In this document: positions 17,165 through 27,238 of the stretch, piece after piece
How the letters are laid out: each line of letters begins with the position of its first letter
Position numbering within the stretch: the stretch's first letter is position 1
Source of the DNA: Pelagimonas varians
Lineage (GTDB): Bacteria; Pseudomonadota; Alphaproteobacteria; Rhodobacterales; Rhodobacteraceae
Length of the DNA: 64,000 bases
Reading direction: 5' to 3'
Assembly (NCBI RefSeq): GCF_003208435.1
Contig: NZ_QKMF01000001.1
Coordinates: forward strand, 1-64,000
Program-made: the position numbers and the translations under genes
Notes under the pieces: model-generated
Databases searched by the model: none
Told to the model about the DNA's origin: nothing
The model's input: the letters and a program-made list of their open reading frames with translations, nothing else

Positions 17165-19089
17165 TTATTCAGGAGTAACCCAGATCGGCGAAGAATAAGC
17201 GCGCTCTTGCTCCCATGCCTCAAGGTGATTTGGCCGATCAACGCCGAATACAAGCGCATCAAAAGTTGTCCAACGGGGCGTTGGGATTTCGAGAACGCGC
17301 ACATAATAAAAGGCGCGCTGGCTTGCCTCAAAATCTGGATCCTCCCAGAAGGCTTCTAAAAACGGTGCACCGATTGAATTTCTGTAGGTTGCTGTGTCAA
17401 CGTCAACGGTGTTGCCAACAGGGGGCAATTTATTGTCAGAATCTGGAGTGCGATCGTCCGACCACGCCACATCGTAAACCTGTTCATTGAGAGCACCACT
17501 CTCGGTCATCCAGCCTTTAACGATTTGAATGCGATCAAGGTTTGCCCCATTGGGATCACGCACTGCCCGCACCAACAGTTTGGGCGCGGTTGCATTGGCC
17601 CCTGAGGTTAAGTCGCCGCCCATCGGCACACCTTTTTCGTAACCGTATTTTGCAAAATCTGAACGGGTCAAATCTGGTTCCACAAAATCAAAACCCGCGA
17701 AAACACGCACACGTATTCTGGTGCCTGTTGTCGCGAAAACTTCTTTGCGCATCAACGCATCCCAAATGGACTCTCGGGTGTTTTCGCGTGCCCAAACCGC
17801 CGCAAGGCCGGAGGCCAAACCATCAGCATGAACCAGATCATCTGTGGGGTCATCTGGGGTGAAACGGCCGGTAATGCGTTCTTCGAAACGGTGCGGATTC
17901 GAACTAGGCTCCACGAGGGAAACCTTCCCAAAAAAGTTGCTTTCCTCAGCCGTTGACAGCCCGGTGTGAGAGTCTGTTGATCCCAGAACGCCAAACTTAA
18001 AAGGGTTCACGCCAAAGTCGTCTTCATAAGTTAAGCCGCGCTTCCAAGCGCTCCGAGCGTATTCTCTGGGGAGCATGTCTTCGGTTTTAGGCTCGGGTCC
18101 GAAGCTGCCCTTGTCCCATGTGCCATAGTCAGCGAATTCATCGCGAGGGGATAAAAGCGGGTGCGTTTCCCCATCGCCTTTGATCTGTGTAATTTCATAG
18201 ATCGGCTCCCACCTTTGACGGCGCTCGGCGTAGGCGCGGTCAATCGGTTTGCCCGACATGGTGACATCATCAAACATCAGCCCGTTTGATAGATTTCCGT
18301 TGTGCGGGATCGCCAATACGCGCCCCCCAGTAAGGGCTTCATAGTTTTCAAGCCAATCCCAAAGCTTCTCGGGGTCTTCCGTATCGTAGGCACTTAGCGG
18401 AATAATTTGGTCTGCCTGTGCTTTGCCATCGCGGAAAATCACATTGCGATGCAAGTTGTTTCCATTGGGGCCGGATGTCCATTCAAAGCCAATCATTGCG
18501 GTAAACACGCCGGGCTGGTTATGGTCCTTTGCCGCTTGAGTGATGCGCGGCCACATTGCTTCGCTAAACCCTGTCCCCTCCAGCGGGTCGGTCACGATGT
18601 TAAGCGCATCTTGCATCCATGTGTCATACGCCAGCGCTCGGGATTCATCCGTGCGCGGCGCGTAAATCTCGCTGATTTTCGACCCCAATCGTTTGCCCGA
18701 AGAATCGGGCTGTCTTCCTCAAGGGCAATTGGCAGGCCCAGGTTTTCCGCATGATCGGTCACCACCAGCCAATCCAAAGGCTGCTGTAAACGGGCAGGCA
18801 CGCCATTGGACGACATGACTTCTTCGCCCTTCGCAAACCTATATGCATCAACTGGCGTCAAAATCGCGCCAACCAGTCCAGCATCCGCTGAATAGGCCGT
18901 GTGCAAATGGGTGTCACCGAAAAAAACCTGATTTGGAAAGTCGTCGTTGATAAACGGGGAGTATTCGATCTCTTCTGTCGGAACCGATCCGAGATCCCCT
19001 AACTCTTGCGAAAAGGCCTGAGACGGCGCAACGAACGCGCAACTGGTAAACAAGATACGAACCATGGTTGAATGTGCTGAGACTGACAT
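17165..19089 (-). pseudogene. DUF3604 gene broken by a frameshift
   Basis: Two overlapping frames together make one DUF3604 protein of about 640 residues. The first (from 19089) has a signal peptide and the motifs FFGDTHLHTAYSADAG and LVVTDHAENLG. Its match ends at SPILRANDWG. The second resumes in the next frame with SKISEIYAPRTDESRALAYD and continues to the end at 17165 with GFEWTSGPNGNNLHR, STDSHTGLST and MGGDL. The switch lies at a run of four C's on the plus strand (18683-18686). One extra base there restores the frame. DUF3604 proteins are secreted PHP-like metal hydrolases of unknown substrate. This could be a true mutation, a phase-variable tract or a sequencing error. Confidence 0.8.
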
Positions 19090-19317
19090 ATTCTAGGCTC
19101 CAAATTGGTTTGAAAGTTCAAATTAATTAGTAACGAATTTGTCATGGAAAAACAGGCACCTCAACCTCTGATATCTTCCTCTGACGATTCCATTCCTAGA
19201 AAACTGCATCCTTTCCAAATTCCACATGCATGAATTTTGCACTCATAGCGTCCAAATTCGGGCTGGGATGCCAATCAAAATGGCTAACAAAATTGCAAAA
19301 GGAAGAACACTTTGGCT

Positions 19318-19798
19318 CGCCTCAGTTGCGCAAACCCTCTGATGCCTCGCGCGGTGCAACCGTTCATGACGGCGATGCGGATCTGGACCTCCACGACCCG
19401 CCGGTCAAAGTCTCGTGCCATGGGGCGCTGTCCCAGCAGTTTCTACAGTGCATCTTCGTTTCTTGCCACAGCACCCGCAGAGATAGCCTTCCACGGCTTG
19501 GCGTTTTTGACGGGTGGAATGACGGCGTTCGCGCCATGGTCGGCTATGGCGTCATGGCACTTTCGGGTATCATAGGCACCGTTTGCTGTGACGCTTGCAA
19601 TCTCTTTTTCGGTCGGGGTTTGGTTGAGCAGGTCAGGCAGGACAGGTGAAACACCGATTTGGTTTCCGGTGGTTTCAACGGCTCGGACTTCCAATGTTTG
19701 CCCGTCGACCCCAAGATGGATCTTGCGCCAGACCCGCCGCTTGAGCGCTTCATTGTAGGCCGGCCAGTTTCTGGTCTTGTAGCTCTGGGGGGGCTCAT
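19318..19798 (-). mobile_element. IS5-family transposase remnant with internal deletions
   Basis: On the minus strand the text reads SYKTRNWPAYNEALKRR, jumps straight to VWRKIHLGVDGQTLEVRAVE, then ASVTANGAYDTRKCHDAIAD, VIPPVKNAKPWK and GAVARNE. It then jumps to KLLGQRPMARDFDRR and VQIRIAVMNG. These are ordered pieces of an IS5-family DDE transposase. The region between EALKRR and RRVWRK (including the first catalytic Asp) and a second block after ARNE are deleted. There is also a frame slip in a C-run near the start. The transposase is dead, but the element marks this as a site of past insertion. Confidence 0.85.
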
Positions 19799-20125
19799 GC
19801 GATTCAGCTAGCACACTGGATTCACGACATGAATCCCTCACGGTATTTGTGCAAAAGAGCAGCGGACATTCCTTGTGCTCGACGAAGGGTGCCCGCGTTG
19901 CAGTCGCCAAATAAGCAGCAGTTATTCGATTTTCGGCCTGGAGTGCACCTGATCGGGGGGCTCAATTTGCGTGTCGGGTGACTGCAGGCAGTCATTGCTT
20001 TTGGGTAGCTATCCGAGTTGCGAAATTTTTTGCAAATCGAAATGCGCGCCTGTGTATGCGTCGAAGAAATGCGCGAAACGTGGATTTTACTGGATTCATG
20101 ACGTATTGTCAGTTGTTCTAACAGA
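19799..20125. other. Spacer between IS5 remnant and TetR gene
   Basis: Just over 300 bases with no recognisable gene. It holds the outer end of the IS5 remnant and the promoter of the TetR gene. The part from 19990 to 20125 is A+T-rich. Confidence 0.4.
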
Positions 20126-20812
20126 ATGTCAGAAATCACGAAGCACGCTTCTCCGTCCGGTCGGCCCTCGCGTCGCATGGAGCCAGGCAAGGCCGCGCTT
20201 ACCCGGTCGGCGATACTTGACGCCGGAAGCCAATTTCTTGAATCTCGTCCGTTTCGAGAATTGACCGTTGGCGGCCTTATGGCTGCAACAAAATACAGCC
20301 GCGCAACCTTCTACCTATACTTCAATGATCTTCATGGATTGTTGGAAACGCTTTTGGACGAGGTGAAGGGTGGTATTGTCGAAGGGGCGCAAGCATGGCT
20401 TTCAAACGAGGGCGATGCAGTATCGGGTTTGCAAAACAGCCTAAGGTCACTTGTCGATGTTGGGTATGAACACGGGACTATCCTAAAGGCTGTCTCAGAT
20501 GCTGCGCCAAGCGACGCAAGACTGGAACACGTCTGGGAAACTTTCTTGAGTTCATTTGACGAGGTTGTTTCAGCACGCATTTCACGGGATCAAGCCGAAG
20601 GTTTCACTCCTGAGTTTGACCCTCTTCTTGTGGCTCGCGCATTGAACCGAATGGATGCGGGTTTTTTGATTCGCGCGTTTGGTTCACATCCAAAAGCAGA
20701 GAAAGAGAGCGTTTTTTCCGCAATATCGCACATTTGGCTAGCCACACTTAATCCGTTCGATACGCAGACCTTGGACGGTTTCAAGAGCAATGGAAGCGCG
20801 GAAAACTCTTAA
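20126..20812 (+). CDS. TetR-family transcriptional regulator
   Basis: A 228-residue regulator. The N-terminal half has the TetR helix-turn-helix: ALTRSAILDAGSQFL, LTVGGLMAATKYSRATFYLYF and then DLHGLLETLL. The C-terminal half is a helical ligand/dimer domain with no further match. It lies 69 bases upstream of the DUF1254/OmpA gene on the same strand and probably controls that gene and itself. The ligand is unknown. Confidence 0.85.
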   Translation: MSEITKHASPSGRPSRRMEPGKAALTRSAILDAGSQFLESRPFRELTVGGLMAATKYSRATFYLYFNDLHGLLETLLDEVKGGIVEGAQAWLSNEGDAVSGLQNSLRSLVDVGYEHGTILKAVSDAAPSDARLEHVWETFLSSFDEVVSARISRDQAEGFTPEFDPLLVARALNRMDAGFLIRAFGSHPKAEKESVFSAISHIWLATLNPFDTQTLDGFKSNGSAENS

Positions 20813-20881
20813 ACAATCGACAATTGGCAGCTGCGATCCAGCAGCAACGAAGCACGATCCAAACTAGGGGGAGAGAGATTT

Positions 20882-22816
20882 ATGAAACTCAGAAACCGAC
20901 TGACAGGTACTGCCTGCTTTGCCGCTATAATCGGAGGAATGTGGCTATCACCATCTTCGGCCCAAGAAGTGCCAAAGATGATGATGACGACCGAAATCCC
21001 CGAAGGAATTACGACGCCTGACAACATTCAAACACGAGTTGGCGAATTGAACTTTTTTGATGGCGTGCCGGATGTTGAGTCCGCCCAGAAGGTTTATAAC
21101 CTACTCGACTTCACCCATGCTTATCAGGCGTTTTTGGACGGCACTAAAATCGCTTCAATGGATGCCATACGCAAGGGCATTCTTGAGTTCGGGCCCGCAA
21201 ACACGACTGCGGTCTTGTTTGAAGGATTGATGGACGCCAAGGCGCTGTTTCTGACCGCCAATACAACCAGCGTCTATATGTTCTCGTGGCTTCAACTGGG
21301 CGACGAACCAATGGTGATCGAAACTCCTCCGAACGTGCTGGGGTTCATAAATGACCACTGGTTCAAGTACGTTATCGACTTTGGTAATCTGGGGCCTGAC
21401 GAGGGGCAGGGCGGTAAGTTTCTGGTTCTGCCGCCAGGCTATGAAGGCGAAGTCCCTGACGGGTATCACGTGGCGCGCACGAACACGAACGGCAATTGGG
21501 TAATATGGCGCGGTTATCAAAAGGATGGAACAACCGATTTGGCCATCAGTCAGACCAAAGAACTGTTCCGCATGTATCCGCTATCTCAGAAGGACAATCC
21601 ACCTGAAATGAATTTCGTAAATGCATCAGGACAGGAGATGAATACAATCCACCGAATGGATGCGGAGATATTTAGTGAAATCAATGATGTGGTGCAATCC
21701 GAACCATTGATGGGTGAAAATCCTGAATTGCTTGGCCATCTCGCGGCAATTGGTATCGTGAAAGGCCAACCATTTGAACCCGATGAAAGAATGCAAGCTA
21801 TCTTGGAAGCTGCTGCTAAGGCGGGATCGGTGACGGTCAAGACGATTATCTCCAAACCCAACGACGAACGGTTCTATTGGTACCCGGGCGAAAGTTATTG
21901 GCAAACAGCGTTTCCCGGCGGTGCATATACTTGGGAACTGGATGGAGTGACCGTTCAAGATATTCGTGCGGCGTTCCACTTTTACGCGACCGGAGTTACT
22001 CCGGCCATGGCGCTTAAAGCTGTTGGAAAAGGGTCCCAATACGCTTTCACTTATGTAGATTCCAACGGCACCCCCCTGGATGGTGCGAAAACTTACAAAG
22101 TCAATGTACCAGCTGACGTACCTGCCGAAGACTTCTGGTCATTTACGCTTTACGACAACCAGACGCGCTCAATGCTCCAGACTGACGCGCAGTTTCCGGC
22201 CATTGGGAGCAACGATAGTGATGTCGTTCAAAATGAGGACGGGTCTTATGACATCTACTTTGCGCCTGAGGCACCTGAAGGCAAAGACAGCAATTGGGTT
22301 CAAACAGTCCCAGGAAAAGGGTGGAATACAATCTTCCGTCTCTATGGCCCGCTAGAACCCTGGTTCGATCAAACGTGGCGCCCGGGAGACATTGAACTTG
22401 TTGACTTTGCTTCGTCAGTAGATTCCGCGAACGCAGAAACCGCTGAGGATATTACACTGCGCATAACAGTGGACGGGCGCGTGGCGGTTTATGGTGTCCA
22501 GTTTGATACCGGTTCCACTTCAATTTTGCCCGGGTCGGAAGGAACTCTGTCGGCAATTGCCGAAATGATGAAGGAGCTGCCAGATCTCAAAGTTGCCGTC
22601 GTAGGTCACACTGACAACGTCGGTGGCTACGACACCAATCTTGACCTGTCCAAACGACGGGCTGATGCCGTCGTTGCTGACCTTATCAACACCTATGGTA
22701 TCGACAGCCTGCGCCTGTTTGCAGCAGGTGCGAGCTTCCTTGCCCCTATTGCAAGCAACGAGACCGATGATGGGCGTGCCCTTAACCGACGTGTGGAGCT
22801 CGTCAGAGCCCCCTAA
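20882..22816 (+). CDS. DUF1254/DUF1214 protein fused to a C-terminal OmpA domain
   Basis: A 644-residue secreted protein. After a signal peptide (to about residue 27, SSAQ), the N-terminal part has the DUF1254 pattern (YNLLDFTHAYQAFLDG, TTSVYMFSWLQLGDEPMVIE), and the middle has DUF1214 (WSFTLYDNQTRSML, SNWVQTVPGKGWNTIFRLYGP). From about residue 524 follows an OmpA-type peptidoglycan-binding domain: VQFDTGSTSILPGS, VVGHTDNVGGYDTNLDLSKRR and DDGRALNRRVELV. The OmpA part should tether the protein to the cell wall. DUF1254/1214 proteins have no established general activity. A strong site (GGGGGAGAG) precedes the start. The fusion is unusual, as these domains normally end the protein. Confidence 0.8.
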   Translation: MKLRNRLTGTACFAAIIGGMWLSPSSAQEVPKMMMTTEIPEGITTPDNIQTRVGELNFFDGVPDVESAQKVYNLLDFTHAYQAFLDGTKIASMDAIRKGILEFGPANTTAVLFEGLMDAKALFLTANTTSVYMFSWLQLGDEPMVIETPPNVLGFINDHWFKYVIDFGNLGPDEGQGGKFLVLPPGYEGEVPDGYHVARTNTNGNWVIWRGYQKDGTTDLAISQTKELFRMYPLSQKDNPPEMNFVNASGQEMNTIHRMDAEIFSEINDVVQSEPLMGENPELLGHLAAIGIVKGQPFEPDERMQAILEAAAKAGSVTVKTIISKPNDERFYWYPGESYWQTAFPGGAYTWELDGVTVQDIRAAFHFYATGVTPAMALKAVGKGSQYAFTYVDSNGTPLDGAKTYKVNVPADVPAEDFWSFTLYDNQTRSMLQTDAQFPAIGSNDSDVVQNEDGSYDIYFAPEAPEGKDSNWVQTVPGKGWNTIFRLYGPLEPWFDQTWRPGDIELVDFASSVDSANAETAEDITLRITVDGRVAVYGVQFDTGSTSILPGSEGTLSAIAEMMKELPDLKVAVVGHTDNVGGYDTNLDLSKRRADAVVADLINTYGIDSLRLFAAGASFLAPIASNETDDGRALNRRVELVRAP

Positions 22817-22821
22817 GAAAC

Positions 22822-22855
22822 TGGATGGGGGGCATTCGCAGGTGCCCCCCATCCA
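22822..22855 (+). terminator. 13-bp perfect hairpin after the DUF1254-OmpA gene
   Basis: TGGATGGGGGGCA (22822-22834), an eight-base loop, and TGCCCCCCATCCA (22843-22855), starting six bases after the stop codon. The stem is perfect and very G+C-rich. There is no T-run behind it, so it may act as a Rho-independent-like stop or as a 3'-end stabiliser. Confidence 0.7.
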
Positions 22856-23331
22856 ACGCAGAACCTCGATGCATAATAGAGACCTGCAATCAAAAAGCTG
22901 CGTTTCAGTAATGCGGTTCATTCAAACCCATGGATCAATTTGATTTGTGTCAGTAGGTCCAGAATTAGATTGCGCGCCATTGAGATCAAAGAGGCCGCGC
23001 GGCAGTGCAGTGTCTGTTTCTTGCCAAAACTATACCCTAGGGGCGGTTTGACTGGCTGCCCCGGACGGCAACTGTCGGCCCTTTGCGGACTTTCACCCAC
23101 CCTCGGTGATGTTGCGGTGCGGCCCGTCGAACCGGACCTTCGCTACAGTTGCAAAACGTGCGATGGTCGAATTCACACAATGCGAAGTTTAGTTCCAACA
23201 TATCACGCTAGGCCGACGTCCGTTTTTAGCGATCATATTGCGTTGGTTGGCGCCGGGTGAACTGCTAGTTTTCAACGTTGCTTTCGGTTGCACTGAGATG
23301 TAATCGTTTTGAATAAATTGGGGGATTCAGT
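22856..23331. other. Boundary spacer before the methyltransferase operon
   Basis: About 475 bases with no supportable gene. This is where the sequence changes from the DUF1254 region to the A+T-richer four-gene operon. It must hold the operon promoter. I found no tRNA or direct repeat that would mark an integration site. Confidence 0.4.
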
Positions 23332-24399
23332 TTGATCGGAGTCGAGATCTTTGCAGGTGCGGGTGGACTGTCTTTAGGAGCGGAAAACGCGGGCCTCAAA
23401 GTTGCTGTCGCAGTTGAGAAGGCTCCTGCTGCTGCCAGCACATACCGGTCCAACCATCCAAATGTTAGATTGTTGTGCGACGATATCAGAGCCGTCGACC
23501 CCGCTGCGCTTGGTTTGCCGTCGGAAAGCTTGATCTTGTTTGGAGGGCCACCATGCCAAGGGTTCTCCACCTCCAACCAGCGGACTCGTGGAAAGGAAAA
23601 CGACAACAACTGGCTCTTCGAAGAGTTTTTGCGTTTCGTTCGCGTGCTGAATCCGGAAATCGTTGTTTTTGAGAATGTTGCGGGAATTGTACACACTTCA
23701 ACAGGCTATTTTCTTGGTGAATTGGTCAGTCGCCTTGAGCAGCTAGGTTACAAAGTATCTTACTCCGTGCTCGACGCCACTCGCTCTGGCGTACCGCAAC
23801 GTCGAAATCGCTTTTTCTGTGTGGGATGCAAATCTAAGGCAATCAACATATCAAACAATCTGGGGCGCGAAAGTTCAATAACGGTCGACGATGCAATAGG
23901 AGACCTACCTGAGTTGAAGGTTGGAAACTTGGATGATCTGCTGCCGTACGGGCGAATGGCAAACTCCGAATACGCACAGAAACTTCGAGGTGAAAAAACA
24001 ACCTGCACTGGTCATTTGGTCACAAAAAACGCTGACCATATTGTTGAGCGATACGCGCACATTCCTCCAGGTGGAAATTGGTCAAATATTCCACCTGAAC
24101 TGATGGGTTCGTATAAGGATGCCACGCGATGCCATACTGGCATCTATAAGCGCCTAGATCCTTCGGAACCTTCAATTGTGTTAGGGAATTTCCGGAAAAA
24201 TATGCTTATTCATCCATCGCAAGATCGCGGGCTTTCGGTCAGAGAGGCGGCACGCATCCAATCCTTTCCCGATACCTACACATTTTCAGGGTCAATAGGA
24301 CAGCAACAACAACAAGTTGGAAACGCAGTGCCCCCCTTGATGGCGGAGACTGTTTTTAATGAGATTTTTGATCAGATGTTAGCGAGCCGACCAGTATGA
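23332..24399 (+). CDS. DNA (cytosine-5) methyltransferase
   Basis: A 355-residue C5 DNA methyltransferase. Motif I is FAGAGGLSLG (residues 7-16), the catalytic motif IV is GGPPCQGFS with Cys75, motif VI is ENVAGI (114-119), motif VIII is QRRNRFF (156-162), and motif X is QVGNAVPP near the C-terminus. The target-recognition part between VIII and X is short, so it is probably a single-specificity enzyme. The start is TTG at 23332 with GGGGGA upstream and no in-frame ATG nearby. It is the first gene of a four-gene operon and its stop overlaps the next start. No recognisable restriction endonuclease lies beside it. The likely role is self-marking of host DNA. Confidence 0.9.
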   Translation: MIGVEIFAGAGGLSLGAENAGLKVAVAVEKAPAAASTYRSNHPNVRLLCDDIRAVDPAALGLPSESLILFGGPPCQGFSTSNQRTRGKENDNNWLFEEFLRFVRVLNPEIVVFENVAGIVHTSTGYFLGELVSRLEQLGYKVSYSVLDATRSGVPQRRNRFFCVGCKSKAINISNNLGRESSITVDDAIGDLPELKVGNLDDLLPYGRMANSEYAQKLRGEKTTCTGHLVTKNADHIVERYAHIPPGGNWSNIPPELMGSYKDATRCHTGIYKRLDPSEPSIVLGNFRKNMLIHPSQDRGLSVREAARIQSFPDTYTFSGSIGQQQQQVGNAVPPLMAETVFNEIFDQMLASRPV

Positions 24400-25445
24400 G
24401 TGATGGATTAGATATCAACCTCGACAGTCCTTTGGAAGTTAGGCTTAAGGAGCTTGTACAGCTTGAGAATGCTCACAATGAATTCCCCTATACTGGTGAT
24501 AATCGGTTCGAACTGTACTCAAGTATAAAATCTCAACTCCAGAGGGACTACTATCGAGATATCGATGGGGCGTTGACCAAAGACTCAGGTGGTGGAGCTT
24601 ACACTCGACACGATCTCGGGCATGTCGACGATGTGATAAGAAAAGCTGGACAGGTATTAGGCGCAAATAGTGACGCTGTTGAACCTGCGATGAATAGGCT
24701 TAAACCCTATGAGGTTTTTGTGCTGTTGGTGGCCTGTTTAATTCACGACGCCGGTAACATTGATGGCCGAAATGGTCATGCCAATCGGGCGCGTCGCGTG
24801 CTACAGCATGTTGCAGGCAATAGGCTTGATACGAAAGAAATTAGTCTGATTTCCAAGATCGCAAGGGCACATGGCGGTAAAACCACCGCAGGCAGCCCAG
24901 ATACCATCGGTGAATTACCCATTCGTGACGGCGTTGAGCACATCACCGTGAAACCAAGATTGCTTGCTGCGACATTGCGGTTAGCAGATGAATTAGCAGA
25001 AAATGTGCGTCGAGCAAATCGACGAGATGAAGAAGGCTCAAGGTTTCCTAATCTGTTTTGCTCGACGATTTCGGTTAGCGTTGACTACAAGGGCCGTTGG
25101 ATATCATTGGATTTTGCGGTTGGGGATGAGAACTGCATTCTGTTCGGTAAAGATGAAAAAGGTGACGAAATGTTTCTTCTAGATTACATTTCGCGGCGCG
25201 TCGAAAAGACTGAACTTGAGCGTAGATACTGTGACCGATACCTAAGAGGTTTTGCTACTTATGACGGTATCCGAGTGAACGTTGAGTTGCTAAAGGACCA
25301 TGACGAATGGCGTGCGATTTACTTTGAGTTGATGGAAGACGGTTATCCAACCTCAAACGATCTGGAGTCCTTTCGACGCAGTAAAATTGATGGCAAGTCC
25401 ATAGCAACCGAGTACAGGGCCCAGTTTGGAGGAGATTCAAAATGA
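24396..25445 (+). CDS. HD-domain protein (predicted metal-dependent phosphohydrolase) of the methyltransferase operon
   Basis: A 349-residue protein starting with an ATGA overlap on the methyltransferase stop. An HD-type metal site is visible: YTRHDLGHVDD (His76 region), LIHDAGNIDGRNGHAN with His117-Asp118 and His128, and LRLADELAENVRR with a final Asp near 202. HD proteins hydrolyse phosphoester bonds, including nucleotides, cyclic nucleotides and nucleic acids. The rest of the chain has no family I can name. The pattern recalls HD domains reported in bacterial conflict operons, but this was judged by eye. Coupling to a methyltransferase and an ATPase suggests an effector or nucleotide-signal enzyme. 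Confidence 0.7.
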   Translation: MSDGLDINLDSPLEVRLKELVQLENAHNEFPYTGDNRFELYSSIKSQLQRDYYRDIDGALTKDSGGGAYTRHDLGHVDDVIRKAGQVLGANSDAVEPAMNRLKPYEVFVLLVACLIHDAGNIDGRNGHANRARRVLQHVAGNRLDTKEISLISKIARAHGGKTTAGSPDTIGELPIRDGVEHITVKPRLLAATLRLADELAENVRRANRRDEEGSRFPNLFCSTISVSVDYKGRWISLDFAVGDENCILFGKDEKGDEMFLLDYISRRVEKTELERRYCDRYLRGFATYDGIRVNVELLKDHDEWRAIYFELMEDGYPTSNDLESFRRSKIDGKSIATEYRAQFGGDSK

Positions 25446-27238
25446 GTAACCCATTCAGCGTCAAGCCGCCCGAAGATTTGACCCCGCAAAACATCGCAGA
25501 TAATTTCGTTGAAATGTACACGGATTTTCCTAGCCTGAAGGAGCCGATGAACCTCTTTATTCATGGCCCCAGAGGTGCTGGAAAAAGCATAATGTTGCGG
25601 AGCCTTGAACGGCAAGTTCAACTACTGATAACGGCTGAAAATCGAGAGCAGCTTCCATTTTTTGCTATCCACATACCAATCAAAAGAGAATTCTTCGGGA
25701 ATCCAGAGTTTTTGCGGTTGGAAGGTTGGAAAGCAACGACCGTTGGTGAGCACTTGTTGACGGTTCACGCAGCCCAATATCTTTGTGATGCCCTATTTGA
25801 AAATTGTGTTGAGTTAACTGAGTCGTCCAAGGCGGAGTTTAGTGGACTTTGGGAAGATTGTGGTGGTGGTAATGACTCAGAAGCGATTGAGGCTTGGAAC
25901 AGCTTTGAAGATGCATCTCGGTTTTGCGAACGGGAGACCCGTAGAGTTCGACAGTATTATGTTCGGTTGCCAGAGGTCGGTGATAGCGACGTATACAACG
26001 GGGCGCTGACAGGTTTAAGTGATTTTCTACTTCTGTTTGTACGCGCATTGATAGCTGAGGGTAGCGTCAAAGACGGTCCTGTTTGCTTCATGGTGGACGA
26101 TGCTGACAATCTACCGGAAGACTTGCAGAGAGTTCTGAATAGTTGGGTGTCGGCCCGAGTTGCTAAGCTCGCGTGTTTCAAGGTCACTACACAGCTCGCA
26201 TACAAGACATTCAAGACGATGGATGGACGTATTATTGAAAGCCCACATGATTTCTCTGAGATCAACATTGGAAGCGTTTATACCTCGAACAAGGGCAACT
26301 TCGCGAAGCGCATAGAAGCGATTGTAGCCAAACGGCTTAAAAATGCAGGCATCGAACGATCACCCGATGACTTTTTTCCAAAGGATCGTGCCCAACAAAC
26401 CCGAAGAGATGAAATATTGGAGGATTTGCGCCAAGGTCGAGCTGAGCCATATATCGCCTTGAAGGGTGACGGTCCCTCGAGAAGTAAGGACTTGGCGCAG
26501 AGATATGCTATACCTGCTCTCATGAGAGAAGCTGCCGCAACAAAATCGGCTCACACTTTCAGCTACGCAGGGTTGCAATCGTTGACTGACTTGTCCTCAG
26601 GCGTGGTTAGATGGTTTTTGCAGCCAGCCTCACAGATGTATTCGGCTGTCCAGAGCGGAATAGATCAAGTCGATGGATCCGACAAGGTGACCGAAATCCC
26701 AGTGAGTGTTCAAGATTCCGAAATAGCTATTTGGTCCAAAGAGTTCCGAGAAAAGCTGAATGTTGATCCCGGCGGAACGGCCGGAGAAAACTCAAGAAGT
26801 TCACTTCAAAGTATGGGGCACAGCAAAGAAAACTACGAGATGCTAGGGAATTTGCTCGATGCTATCGGCGCTTTCTGTAGAGAGCGATTGCTAGATAAGA
26901 CTGCCAGCGAGCAGCGCGTATTCTCGTTTGCTTTGAATGACGACCCTAACCGCGAACTGTCCGAAATACTTCACCTTGGAGTGCGCTTAGGCTATTTGCA
27001 GAAAACCGACCTTGCGTCAAAAAACACCTTGGGTGGTCGGCGACCGAGGTACATTCTATCGCGTCGGCTCGGACCACATTACCGTCTAGATGTTTCAGGT
27101 TATGCAGCGCATTTGTCGGTTACGTGTCAAGATCTCACACTTGCGCTGAAAGATCCAAAGTCGTTTGTCCGCAATCGGCTGAATCCAGCGAAAAAGGATG
27201 ATGGGCAGGCCACAATTGACTTTGGAGAGCCTCAATGA
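25442..27238 (+). CDS. Large P-loop ATPase (AAA/ORC-like) of the methyltransferase operon
   Basis: A 598-residue protein that overlaps the HD gene by ATGA. Walker A is GPRGAGKS (residues 42-49) and Walker B is CFMVDDADNL (215-224). The order of short N-terminus, ATPase core, then a helical region with RNRLNPAKK and DFGEPQ at the end fits AAA-type switch ATPases such as ORC/CDC6-like proteins. The last 130 residues (from about 460), including LLDAIGAFCRERLL and ILHLGVRLGYLQK, look like a winged-helix DNA-binding region. It may sense invading or unmodified DNA and control the HD protein or the last protein of the operon. The family assignment beyond P-loop NTPase is tentative. Confidence 0.7.
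   Translation: MSNPFSVKPPEDLTPQNIADNFVEMYTDFPSLKEPMNLFIHGPRGAGKSIMLRSLERQVQLLITAENREQLPFFAIHIPIKREFFGNPEFLRLEGWKATTVGEHLLTVHAAQYLCDALFENCVELTESSKAEFSGLWEDCGGGNDSEAIEAWNSFEDASRFCERETRRVRQYYVRLPEVGDSDVYNGALTGLSDFLLLFVRALIAEGSVKDGPVCFMVDDADNLPEDLQRVLNSWVSARVAKLACFKVTTQLAYKTFKTMDGRIIESPHDFSEINIGSVYTSNKGNFAKRIEAIVAKRLKNAGIERSPDDFFPKDRAQQTRRDEILEDLRQGRAEPYIALKGDGPSRSKDLAQRYAIPALMREAAATKSAHTFSYAGLQSLTDLSSGVVRWFLQPASQMYSAVQSGIDQVDGSDKVTEIPVSVQDSEIAIWSKEFREKLNVDPGGTAGENSRSSLQSMGHSKENYEMLGNLLDAIGAFCRERLLDKTASEQRVFSFALNDDPNRELSEILHLGVRLGYLQKTDLASKNTLGGRRPRYILSRRLGPHYRLDVSGYAAHLSVTCQDLTLALKDPKSFVRNRLNPAKKDDGQATIDFGEPQ

Noticed and set aside
23332-24399. Solitary housekeeping Dcm-type methyltransferase
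   Set aside because: The three following genes overlap it in series and the DNA is A+T-richer than the later core region, which points to a multi-gene acquired system rather than a lone methylase.
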